This document shows positions 7,801-14,143 of a stretch of DNA of 22,298 bases, in pieces. Made by a program: the position numbers and the translations under genes. This stretch comes from DASRAJ01 sp039920305 (lineage in GTDB: Bacteria > Bacteroidota > Bacteroidia > Chitinophagales > UBA10324). Where the stretch lies: assembly GCA_039920305.1 (NCBI GenBank), contig JBDSEA010000045.1:1-22298 (forward strand). The letters run 5' to 3'. Positions within the stretch are counted from its first letter, which is position 1. Each line of letters starts with the position of its first letter. Under the pieces are notes generated by a model. That model had not been told where the DNA came from, made no database searches, and saw only the letters and a list, made by a program, of their open reading frames with translations.

Positions 7801-8493
7801 CAAAACGGGTGGTGAAAAATGCTGCAATAATCCAACTCTTCCGCCATATTTTCCAATGCTGATTGCGGGGTGATGACCTAAAACAAGAACATTCTTATCG
7901 CTTGCATCATCCAGCACATTTTCCAGTTCTTCCATAAATTGTTCTTCCACCAGCGCCTCGCATTCTGTCGCTGGTGCTATGGGGCGGTCATGGGGATGAA
8001 TCCACCATTGGCTGTTGATCATTACGAGCTTTAAATTATTTCCTGCATCAACAGTTACCGGTCCCGGACATCCTCCCCGGGGAAGAAAGATTTTTTCTCC
8101 CGAAATGCCGTCAATGAGGTCTTCCATTTTTTTTACGTCCCTCCATCCATTTTTGCCTGATTCATTCCAGTCCAGATCACCCGGGGTAAAATAAACCCTG
8201 CTGTCTGGTATATCTTTCACGACGCCCAGTAATTCCCTGATAAGGTTTGAATCAGCAGGGGTCGGTTGTTTATTTAAGCCATCGTCATGCAATAAGTCTC
8301 CATTGTAAATAAGGATAACAGGGGAGGATTCTTTTTTGATAGATTCACGTAATAAGGAAAGGTTATCATTTATTTTTGATTCAGCTGTATTACCTGTTAA
8401 ATAAATAACCTGCGAAATAGCGGAATCATTAACCTGTGTAAAACCCCGCGAATAAATTTGAAGGAGGGCTATCATTAGGGGGAGTATTCGCAT
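4834..8493 (-). CDS. Outer-membrane protein: degenerate metallophosphatase + kinase-like region + Omp85-type barrel
   Basis: A 1219-residue protein with a signal peptide (1-20). Residues about 26-300 follow the acid phosphatase (purple acid phosphatase, calcineurin-like) layout: NGDLLHDDG (64-72), PGDLDWNESG (104-113), GCPGP (141-145), NSQWWIH (160-166), GHHPAIS (206-212) and SSHDYNLQ (273-280). Several metal ligands expected in these motifs are missing (see findings). Residues about 400-740 hold a Gly-rich stretch, YVFRSIDKDP (455-464), DIWIGDWGRHEDNW (585-598) and PIPRDRDHAF (613-622), reminiscent of HipA/FAM20/CotH-like kinases. After a small beta region (about 775-830), residues about 865-1219 look like a 16-strand surface-antigen (BamA/TamA-like) barrel ending in an aromatic/Leu strand. 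I recall similar large proteins of unknown function in Bacteroidota. Function here is unknown; the overall call rests on motifs. Confidence 0.8.
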   Translation of the reverse strand: MRILPLMIALLQIYSRGFTQVNDSAISQVIYLTGNTAESKINDNLSLLRESIKKESSPVILIYNGDLLHDDGLNKQPTPADSNLIRELLGVVKDIPDSRVYFTPGDLDWNESGKNGWRDVKKMEDLIDGISGEKIFLPRGGCPGPVTVDAGNNLKLVMINSQWWIHPHDRPIAPATECEALVEEQFMEELENVLDDASDKNVLVLGHHPAISIGKYGGRVGLLQHFSPPVLGTFNAAFHQNVGSPKDIAYPAYGEFSDQMKNLMQDYSIIYASSHDYNLQAFHIGNSYQLVSGSIAKNLPAGKTKNTIFRSGKNGFIKLSYYNDGKVMMDAYELDEGKILRITSKELFQSFCDNDKSSAPLNTSFIPCREENIDSSETMSPGTTHAATAIAGPEYKAGILKKIFLGTLYRSSWTVPVNTPYLNLDSAHGGLIPTGRGGGRQTHSLSFDGADGKAYVFRSIDKDPIKALDPALRKTLVLGLARQITATQNPYGALPVSSLLANTSIFHVQPQLFLMPDDISLGAFKNEFSGMLGMLEEKPKKGKGELPATFGADNIVRSNDLFKKLYKSHDHSVDAPSFAFARIFDIWIGDWGRHEDNWKWAGFKQNDKTVYYPIPRDRDHAFSHWNGILPYLASRHWALPNAEDFGYHFHDLSSLTWPSRHLDRFLLTSLDKDDWLLLTTKLQALMPDVVIDSAIAQFPAPVIPLSGKTIEAKLKSRRNELKDGIMEYYSLIAKHVDVVGSNKAEYFNIARMENGEVEVSMFDKDKTTNGLSGDTLYHRIFKPGDTRDINIYGLDGEDVIIFTGARTKKIMVRVFGGRGRDIIDASAVASSSRRFNRIYHYKKEKDDSIVSSKEVMLVSTDDRNRVEYNRQAFQYDVSLPLPILGYSPEEGFVAGFGFSHTFHYFGEDGYGDRLSIGGTLSTQQFFRFKISNELHHAINKWDWIITTELSEPHTFRYFYGLGNETIKNDSLPRSFYLTTFNGFSVSSGLQRILWRKSKFSTMLFYEKYDEPVTLNNILSDQNSLFGTQPLNFTGVIATLDIDFRDNPYAPKSGVRLFAREVYCYITNVEEDYTNSEISLEFYQSTRTLIPITLGIKGGATHSTGEVPFYKLNTLGRTSHLRGYLEDRFTGNSSVYLQNQLTLEFGSFQTFVAPITIGIFGFYDVGRVWIPGEVSNRLHSGYGGGFYFTPLFEILTTRFSLAFSEEEKKGLFEFGLGLRL

Positions 8494-8960
8494 CTATTAA
8501 CTTATTATGAACAAGGATTGCAAGGTATTAGATTTTTCAATGTTGGCAGCAGGAATCATTCTTTCCAAAAATTTCCGTTTGAATCGTGCACCCTTTTTCC
8601 GCAGCCTGAGACGATATATAAACTTAGGCTCCAGAGCCATGGGATTGATAGTGAGCACCGCCCTTTTCACCTTTCCATTGGGGATTCGTTTCGTCCGGAA
8701 TAAAGATTGGTTTTCATAGGTATAAATACAGAAGATGTGTTATTAATCTGCGAAAATCTTTTTTTATCAGTTTCCGGAACTACAGTAATCTTTATATTAT
8801 TATGGTGCTAAGCGTTCAAGTCAGGGTAATCACAACATCGTCTCGGAATTATGTTAGGCCGGCTTTTCCATGACCTGAGCCGGTTATTAAAAACTTAGTT
8901 GCAATGTAAAAAAGCGACTGCAATCCTGAAAAGAATTTCATATTCCAGAAATTTACTTTT
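8494..8960. other. 467-base intergenic region without a convincing gene
   Basis: Only short frames occur here. One minus-strand frame of 58 codons from a GTG (8497-8670, internal ATG at 8640) is rich in Arg/Lys and stops 3 bases before the ATG of the large outer-membrane protein; it matches nothing I recognise. The overlapping plus-strand frame (8507-8719) looks like its antisense. An imperfect hairpin with arms CCGGCT/AGCCGG at 8859-8864 and 8878-8883 has a 13-base loop but no T-tract, so it is not a clear terminator. A TTCCGGAA palindrome is at 8772-8779. No RNA gene was recognised. Confidence 0.5.
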
Positions 8961-10292
8961 TTAGAATTGAAAAGATGTTTGTAAAAATAAAGAGGAAGAA
9001 GTAGTTCTTGCAGGCAATAAAATCCCAAGGACATTCGCTGAGCCTGCGATTATCTGAAACTGTTTTTTAATGGTGATCATCGCATCAAATCCTATTGCAT
9101 AACGGGAACTTCCCCCGGCAGAAAAAGGAATTCCGATTTCACAGGATTTGGAAAGTATCCATTGCGGCTTTACAAAAACAAGTGGTAATAAATCAGAGTA
9201 GGGACGATAGCTCACTCCAGCGTTCAGTAAAACTTTGGCGGATACAGAGTGAGAACATAAAAAAGAAAAAGTGGAAGGCAGGGCAAATATTTTGGATTCA
9301 TGTTGCTCAGAAGTACCGGTATTTTTGAAAAGAGAATCAATTGTATAATGTATAAAAGAAGCAGTGTCAGAAAATAAAAGATTATTGATGTTAATACCTG
9401 AGAATCGTATCATGCTATCGGCAGAGAAGGTGCTGGTATTTTTATTCCAGGCTGCAATTCCGAGATTATTTATATAGAAACTGAACCGGGTTGTTTGTAT
9501 CTGGTTCAGCCAAGAGCAATGTAGGTCAACTGAAATTCCTGCTCCATCGGATTGAAACCTGCCTTTGTTGGCTGAATCTGACTGGTTGTATTCAAAATCA
9601 TAATAAGCATCGAGATATTCGCCGTTTTGCTCGGTGAATAGGGTGGTGTGTTCGAGTTTCAGCTTTAAGCCATTCCGGATGGTTAATAATGAAAGCTTAA
9701 CACCTCCTTCCAGACTTGAATTTATACCTCCTAATTTTTTTTGAGCTGAAAAACCAATCCGGTCATAATTATAGCTATAGAGTTTTGTTCCGCCGAAATC
9801 AGCAGTCAGGCCCGCGTAATGCGAATTTCCGTAAAAGATGATGTTGAATGCGGCATCAGTGAAGCGCACCGAAGTAAAATTTCCGGTCGAAACATCTATT
9901 CCATATACTGCCTTCGAATGAAAGAGAAAGCTATCCTGAGCCCAGGTGCAAAATGCACTCGCATCGTAGCTGAATTCATAAGCGTTCTTATTCAGCAGAT
10001 GATCAGAAACCTGGTTCTTTTTCACATCATTAATAAAATTATTCCCCAGTACTGCAAAGCTGAAAGGCAGAGTGATTGCAGTTGAATTTATCGCCGACCC
10101 GGCGTTGAATCCGATAGTATGTGAAAACTGATCTGTCTGCCGGTTCCCGTATAAAGCAGAAAGAGAAAACACAAGAGGGGAGTATCCTTCAATTTTTATA
10201 TTTTGCCTGAGTGAATCTTTATCCTGCCCTGAAGAATAATTAATTGAAAAAGAAATAAGCAGGATAAAAAAAAACCGGAAAAATTTCATCAT
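8961..10292 (-). CDS. Predicted outer-membrane beta-barrel protein (DUF5723-like)
   Basis: A 443-residue protein beginning with a signal peptide (MMKFFRFFFILLISFS, cleavage near SSGQ, about 20). The rest is alternating polar/hydrophobic strands rich in Gly, Ser, Tyr and Asn, with turns such as KLYSYNYDRIGFSAQKKLGG, and ends in LFLQTSFQF, a terminal aromatic residue typical of barrel proteins. It resembles the DUF5723 type of Bacteroidota outer-membrane proteins, though that match is from memory and moderate. The frame could extend upstream to 10460, but I chose the Met at 10292: it starts an evident signal peptide and lies 4 bases after the upstream lipoprotein stop, whereas a longer start would overlap that gene by over 160 bases. 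Function unknown. Confidence 0.75.
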   Translation of the reverse strand: MMKFFRFFFILLISFSINYSSGQDKDSLRQNIKIEGYSPLVFSLSALYGNRQTDQFSHTIGFNAGSAINSTAITLPFSFAVLGNNFINDVKKNQVSDHLLNKNAYEFSYDASAFCTWAQDSFLFHSKAVYGIDVSTGNFTSVRFTDAAFNIIFYGNSHYAGLTADFGGTKLYSYNYDRIGFSAQKKLGGINSSLEGGVKLSLLTIRNGLKLKLEHTTLFTEQNGEYLDAYYDFEYNQSDSANKGRFQSDGAGISVDLHCSWLNQIQTTRFSFYINNLGIAAWNKNTSTFSADSMIRFSGININNLLFSDTASFIHYTIDSLFKNTGTSEQHESKIFALPSTFSFLCSHSVSAKVLLNAGVSYRPYSDLLPLVFVKPQWILSKSCEIGIPFSAGGSSRYAIGFDAMITIKKQFQIIAGSANVLGILLPARTTSSSLFLQTSFQF

Positions 10293-10296
10293 TGGC

Positions 10297-12405
10297 TCAA
10301 TATCCCGTATAGAAGGTGAATAATCCGGTGAGTGATATGTCCATCGAATAGTCATCAAAGATTTTAAGGAAAGTACAATCAGGATGTACTGCAGTATTGA
10401 ATTTAGAAATAACAATTGCCTTTGCAGCAGATCGAATGCGCTGCATCTTCGCCTCATCAATGGTAATGGTTAATACGGTTTTTGTTTTCCCGCTTACCAT
10501 GCACTGGTTATCCAACATTCCTGCAGCAACCGTTTGAACCGAATTGAACAATGAATCAATGAGATTGAATTCAGCATCATAAAAAAAGAGTTGCTGTGCG
10601 GCACTGATTGGAAAGCCATTGTATGCAATAAGATTGAAAGTACCATCTTTAATGGTAGCATCTCCGGGCTCACTGTTACCAAGGGAAAATTCAAGAGTAT
10701 CAATCAGGATAAGATCAGTTGCAATAAACGCCAGCGGAACATTTACATCAAGGGTTGCTTCAAGCTCACTTGAGTCATATGCAAAGTCGTGATAGTTTGA
10801 AGAGTTTCCGTATGGGTTAAGGAAGATATCGAGAGTATATTGTAACTGATCAGGAAGATTGGAAACAAGGGAGTTGATATTGGAGTTGCTGTTGTTCAGC
10901 TCAAATGAAGTAACGGAAGGAATAAGGGGATTGTCTGTAGCCGGGGGAATACTTAATGGCTGATTTAACTTATCCCAGGTCAGCATGACCTGGCTGCCTG
11001 TTGAAGAATTGATCGAAGTGAGATTATAAAAGTTGATACGACCCTCTACTCCAATTCCATTTTTTATTGAAAGATTTACATCCACATCTTCAAGTGCAAG
11101 CGTACCTCCTTGGATGCTTCTGAAAGCAGAAAATTCAGTAGTGCTAGGACCTACGTTTACAATCTGCTGCCCAACATATCCTGTTATATAATCAGGGACA
11201 ATATTCGAAAGCTCATAGTCAATAAAGATACTGTCAGCTTTTGAAATGGTTACAAGCTCGCCGGTAGAATCAATGCTTGCAATCAGGTGACTGTAAAAAG
11301 TATTATGCTCCATGCCGTTAACACCCGTAAGATCAAAGGTATACCCTGCAAGATCGAATGATTGTGTAAAACCGCTTGTTCCGCCTGAAGGAGCCGGGGG
11401 CAGATCCTGAATAATTGAAATAGAGCTGCCGGACGCATTAGTAACTGACGGGAGCAGATATTCAAAATGGGACTTTTGTTGAATGGAGCTTGAAACAATG
11501 ATGGTCAGCGTTCCAGATTTCATTCTGAACTGGTTAAGTTCCGCTCCCCCGCTTAAATCATAGGTAGTGGGGTTATCATTATCAATGAGATTCTGTTGTG
11601 GAAAAATAGCTGTTGCGGAGTCCACTTTGATATCATTTGCTATCATGGTCATGGTAATAGCATCAGAAGTATCTACCGTAAATGTTCCTCCGGCAATATC
11701 CATATTAATAATAGTAGCTACCAGAGTTCCCTCAACATGCTTTCCGCTAAGGTCAATGGTTTTGGTTTGAGTTGTATTGGGAAGCAGATTGGTAAATGTC
11801 TCTTCAGTGATCACTTGCTGGTCTACTTTATTTTTAATCTGGAAAACGATTGATGACATAGTGAGTGGCAATCCATTCTCGAGTGTCAGGTCAATGCTTC
11901 CCGACTCAATATCGGCTGACTGAAAAAATTGTGATGCATCCACATCATTCGGCGGCGTGGTAATTCCGGTAATCGGTGGAAGGGTAATTGTAAGGCCGTT
12001 ACTCAGAATAATAAGGGTGCCGGTGTAACCAAGTTGCTGAGACATAGCGCCGAGTGAATAAACATAGGTGATGGTTTGATTTGAAAGATTCAGGGTTTCC
12101 AGTGAGAAACTCACCTTGATGGTGGTATCAGGAATTTGAAAGGTCGCCTCACTGAGCGAAGTGTGATATAGCTGATTGCTGAATACGAGAGAAACCGAAT
12201 GGTCTGCATTGGTCTCCAGCAATGAATCTGCCAGAAGATCATCCAGTGTTAAGGTTGTTTGTATGAGGGGAGTAAGTACTTCAGTATCCCAGCTCGCATG
12301 CGAGGCAAGCTTTTTTTTGCAGGAAGAAAAAGATAATAACGCAATAACCAATATCGTAAGTGCAAGAAAAGAAATACTTAGCGGAGGAAAACTCATTTTA
12401 TGCAT
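10297..12405 (-). CDS. Large lipoprotein of unknown function
   Basis: A 702-residue exported lipoprotein. A hydrophobic N-terminus ends in the lipobox FSSC with Cys at 29, followed by basic residues (KKK). The mature part begins with WDTEVLTPLIQTTLTLDDLL (39-58), a pattern I associate with large uncharacterised Bacteroidota lipoproteins. The remainder is Ser/Thr/Ile-rich, all-beta in appearance and without Cys clusters, suggesting repeated immunoglobulin-like or sandwich domains; no catalytic motif is visible. Only 4 bases separate its stop from the start of the barrel protein gene, so the two are probably translated from one message and may form one outer-membrane complex. The second Met (residue 4) is an alternative start. 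Function is unknown. Confidence 0.8.
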   Translation of the reverse strand: MHKMSFPPLSISFLALTILVIALLSFSSCKKKLASHASWDTEVLTPLIQTTLTLDDLLADSLLETNADHSVSLVFSNQLYHTSLSEATFQIPDTTIKVSFSLETLNLSNQTITYVYSLGAMSQQLGYTGTLIILSNGLTITLPPITGITTPPNDVDASQFFQSADIESGSIDLTLENGLPLTMSSIVFQIKNKVDQQVITEETFTNLLPNTTQTKTIDLSGKHVEGTLVATIINMDIAGGTFTVDTSDAITMTMIANDIKVDSATAIFPQQNLIDNDNPTTYDLSGGAELNQFRMKSGTLTIIVSSSIQQKSHFEYLLPSVTNASGSSISIIQDLPPAPSGGTSGFTQSFDLAGYTFDLTGVNGMEHNTFYSHLIASIDSTGELVTISKADSIFIDYELSNIVPDYITGYVGQQIVNVGPSTTEFSAFRSIQGGTLALEDVDVNLSIKNGIGVEGRINFYNLTSINSSTGSQVMLTWDKLNQPLSIPPATDNPLIPSVTSFELNNSNSNINSLVSNLPDQLQYTLDIFLNPYGNSSNYHDFAYDSSELEATLDVNVPLAFIATDLILIDTLEFSLGNSEPGDATIKDGTFNLIAYNGFPISAAQQLFFYDAEFNLIDSLFNSVQTVAAGMLDNQCMVSGKTKTVLTITIDEAKMQRIRSAAKAIVISKFNTAVHPDCTFLKIFDDYSMDISLTGLFTFYTGY

Positions 12406-12580
12406 TCTTAAGCTTATATTAATGGTGAAATTAAAGTGAAGAAATGAATCTGCTCAAAAAATATCCAAATGCAGTTAGAATGAAGCCATTCACTCAGGTG
12501 ACCCTGTGACCGGTATAGAATGCTTTGTTAGAAAATTCTTCTGCAACGCTGCAAATTTTATTTTTACCAAAACTTTATTA

Positions 12581-13141
12581 ATGAAAATAGGTGATGCGCT
12601 GATTCCTTTTGAGCTACCCGGAACCGATAATAATCGCCACGGCAGTGAGGAGCTGAAAGAAAAAAATGTATCCGTTATCCTCTTCGCCTGTAATCATTGT
12701 CCTTATGTGCGTGCATACGTAACCCGTATTCGTGCCATGATTCTGCGTTATCAAAACCGCAATGCGGGGTTTTTTCTGATCAATTCAAATGATGCAGCGC
12801 AATATCCCGCGGATTCATTTGATCAGATGATTCCAATGGCAGAACACCTGGGCATTGGTGGTAATTACTTATATGATGAAACACAGCAAATAGCAATAGG
12901 CTTTGGAGCACAGCGAACGCCTGAAGCATTTGTTTTTAATAAGAATCAAACGCTTGTTTATCACGGCGGGATTGATGACAATTGGGAAAAGCCGGAAGAG
13001 GTTTCTATTAATTATCTGGAAGCTGCACTTGATGCGGTGCTGGAGAATCAGGAAGTGCTTGTGAAAGAAACGCAACCGAGAGGCTGTACTATCAAGTGGA
13101 AGAAAGGGGATAAGCCAGGCCCGGTTTCTTTGCATGGCTGA
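12581..13141 (+). CDS. Thioredoxin-like protein with CNHC motif (redoxin/AhpC-TSA type)
   Basis: A 186-residue cytoplasmic protein with a thioredoxin fold. Order of elements: IGDALIPFELPGTD (3-16), the active site FACNHCPYV (35-43) with the CxxC pair C37/C40, the cis-Pro region QRTPEAFVF (111-119), and the conserved C-terminal GCTIKWK (168-174) carrying a third Cys. This combination is typical of a common family annotated as thioredoxin family or peroxiredoxin-like protein; the exact substrate is not established. I chose the ATG at 12581 because MKIGDALIPFELPG is the canonical beginning; a GTG at 12506 would add 25 residues with no family support. No signal peptide is present with this start. 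It is divergent from the lipoprotein gene across 175 bases. Confidence 0.9.
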   Translation: MKIGDALIPFELPGTDNNRHGSEELKEKNVSVILFACNHCPYVRAYVTRIRAMILRYQNRNAGFFLINSNDAAQYPADSFDQMIPMAEHLGIGGNYLYDETQQIAIGFGAQRTPEAFVFNKNQTLVYHGGIDDNWEKPEEVSINYLEAALDAVLENQEVLVKETQPRGCTIKWKKGDKPGPVSLHG

Positions 13142-13249
13142 AATAGAATCGAATCAAAAGTGGTATTGCCGGAACCAGGAAAGCCATATAAAATTCAGGT
13201 GCGATAGGTTTTCAGCACTCAAACATTAATCATCATTAACCCTCTTTAT

Positions 13250-14071
13250 TTGAATCCTTCAACATTAAAGGGTAAGGTTGTTCTCATCACCGGCGCCTCA
13301 TCTGGCATTGGTAAGGCCTGTGCATTTGCTTTTGCGGGGGAAGGGGCCAGAGTTGGGATTGCTGCGAGAAATATTGAAAAGCTGAAGGAAATCGTAAAAC
13401 AAATTCAGGAGAGGGGGGGTGAAATATTTTGTATTTCATGCGATGTTAGCAAGGAAGAAGACTGCAAAAAATTTATTGAAACATCCCTCGTGCATTATGG
13501 TAAAATTGATATCCTGATCAATAATGCCGGTAACTCCATGCGTGCTCTTTTTTCCGAAGTGGAGCTGAGAGTACTGAAGGATTTGATGGACGTTAACTTT
13601 TGGGGAGCTGTGTATTGCACCAGATATGCAATTAAAGAGATACTCAGAAATCATGGCAGTATTGCCGGGATCTCATCAATTGCAGGATACAAAGGCTTGC
13701 CGGGCAGATCCGGTTATTCTGCGTCTAAATTTGCATTGCAGGGATTTCTCGAATCGTTGCGCATCGAGAATTTAAAAACCGGTCTTCATGTGATGATCGT
13801 TTGTCCCGGATACACGGCGTCGAATATTCGCAACACGGCTTTAAACAAGGAAGGAAGCCCACAAGGCGAAACACCATTCGATGAAAGCAAGCTCATGAGT
13901 GCAGAAAAGGTAGCGCACGAAATTGTGAACGGAATAAAGAAAAGAAAGCGCACCATCATACTTTCTTTCCAGGGTAATCTTACCGTGCTGCTCAATAAAT
14001 TCTTTCCTGCTTTCATGGATAGAATGGTTTACCATGTGGTCTCAAAGGAAAAGGGTTCACCATTCAAATAA
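13250..14071 (+). CDS. Short-chain dehydrogenase/reductase (classical SDR)
   Basis: A 273-residue NAD(P)-dependent oxidoreductase with Rossmann fold. The cofactor motif TGASSGIG is at 14-21, NNAG at 91-94, the structural Asn in DVNFWG at 115, and the catalytic Ser143, Tyr156 and Lys160 (YSASK) are all in place; CPGYTASNI (185-193) follows the usual PG motif. Two basic residues near the second strand (AAR at 38-40) suggest a preference for NADP, which is inference. The start appears to be a TTG at 13250, since the protein must begin just before LKGKVVLITG and no ATG or GTG is suitably placed. The C-terminal 40 residues, including LTVLLNKFFPAFMDRMV, resemble membrane-associated SDRs. The substrate is unknown. 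Confidence 0.93.
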   Translation: MNPSTLKGKVVLITGASSGIGKACAFAFAGEGARVGIAARNIEKLKEIVKQIQERGGEIFCISCDVSKEEDCKKFIETSLVHYGKIDILINNAGNSMRALFSEVELRVLKDLMDVNFWGAVYCTRYAIKEILRNHGSIAGISSIAGYKGLPGRSGYSASKFALQGFLESLRIENLKTGLHVMIVCPGYTASNIRNTALNKEGSPQGETPFDESKLMSAEKVAHEIVNGIKKRKRTIILSFQGNLTVLLNKFFPAFMDRMVYHVVSKEKGSPFK

Positions 14072-14087
14072 GATACTTCATAGCTCG

Positions 14088-14100
14088 CAAGAAATTCTTG
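14088..14100. repeat. Short inverted repeat CAAGAA-A-TTCTTG
   Basis: Perfect 6-base arms around one central base, lying 3 bases upstream of the TAGTTTTG element of the first arylsulfotransferase-like gene. The position would suit an operator, but only one copy was seen and chance is possible. Confidence 0.35.
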
Positions 14101-14103
14101 TTT

Positions 14104-14111
14104 TAGTTTTG
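14104..14111 (+). promoter_or_regulatory. Bacteroidota -7 element (TAGTTTTG) before the first arylsulfotransferase-like gene
   Basis: TAGTTTTG matches TAnnTTTG and ends 32 bases before the ATG at 14144, placing a transcription start in the short gap after the SDR gene. It suggests that the secreted-enzyme cluster begins a new transcript. No clear -33 element. Confidence 0.45.
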
Positions 14112-14143
14112 GCTCCTGCACTTTTTGAAATCAAAAATTACAT

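Noticed and set aside
8507..8719. A 70-residue plus-strand frame after the large outer-membrane protein gene
   Set aside because: No recognisable domain, unusual composition, and it is antisense to the equally weak minus-strand frame; treated as non-coding.
8859..8883. Rho-independent terminator after the barrel protein gene
   Set aside because: The hairpin has six pairs and a 13-base loop, lies about 80 bases downstream of the stop, and lacks a T-tract.
10293..10460. Longer N-terminus for the barrel protein, starting at 10460
   Set aside because: It would overlap the upstream lipoprotein gene by over 160 bases and place the signal peptide 56 residues inside the protein; the Met at 10292 is a better start.
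12506..12580. GTG start extending the thioredoxin-like protein by 25 residues
   Set aside because: The added residues have no family support; the protein begins canonically with MKIGDALIPFELPG at 12581.
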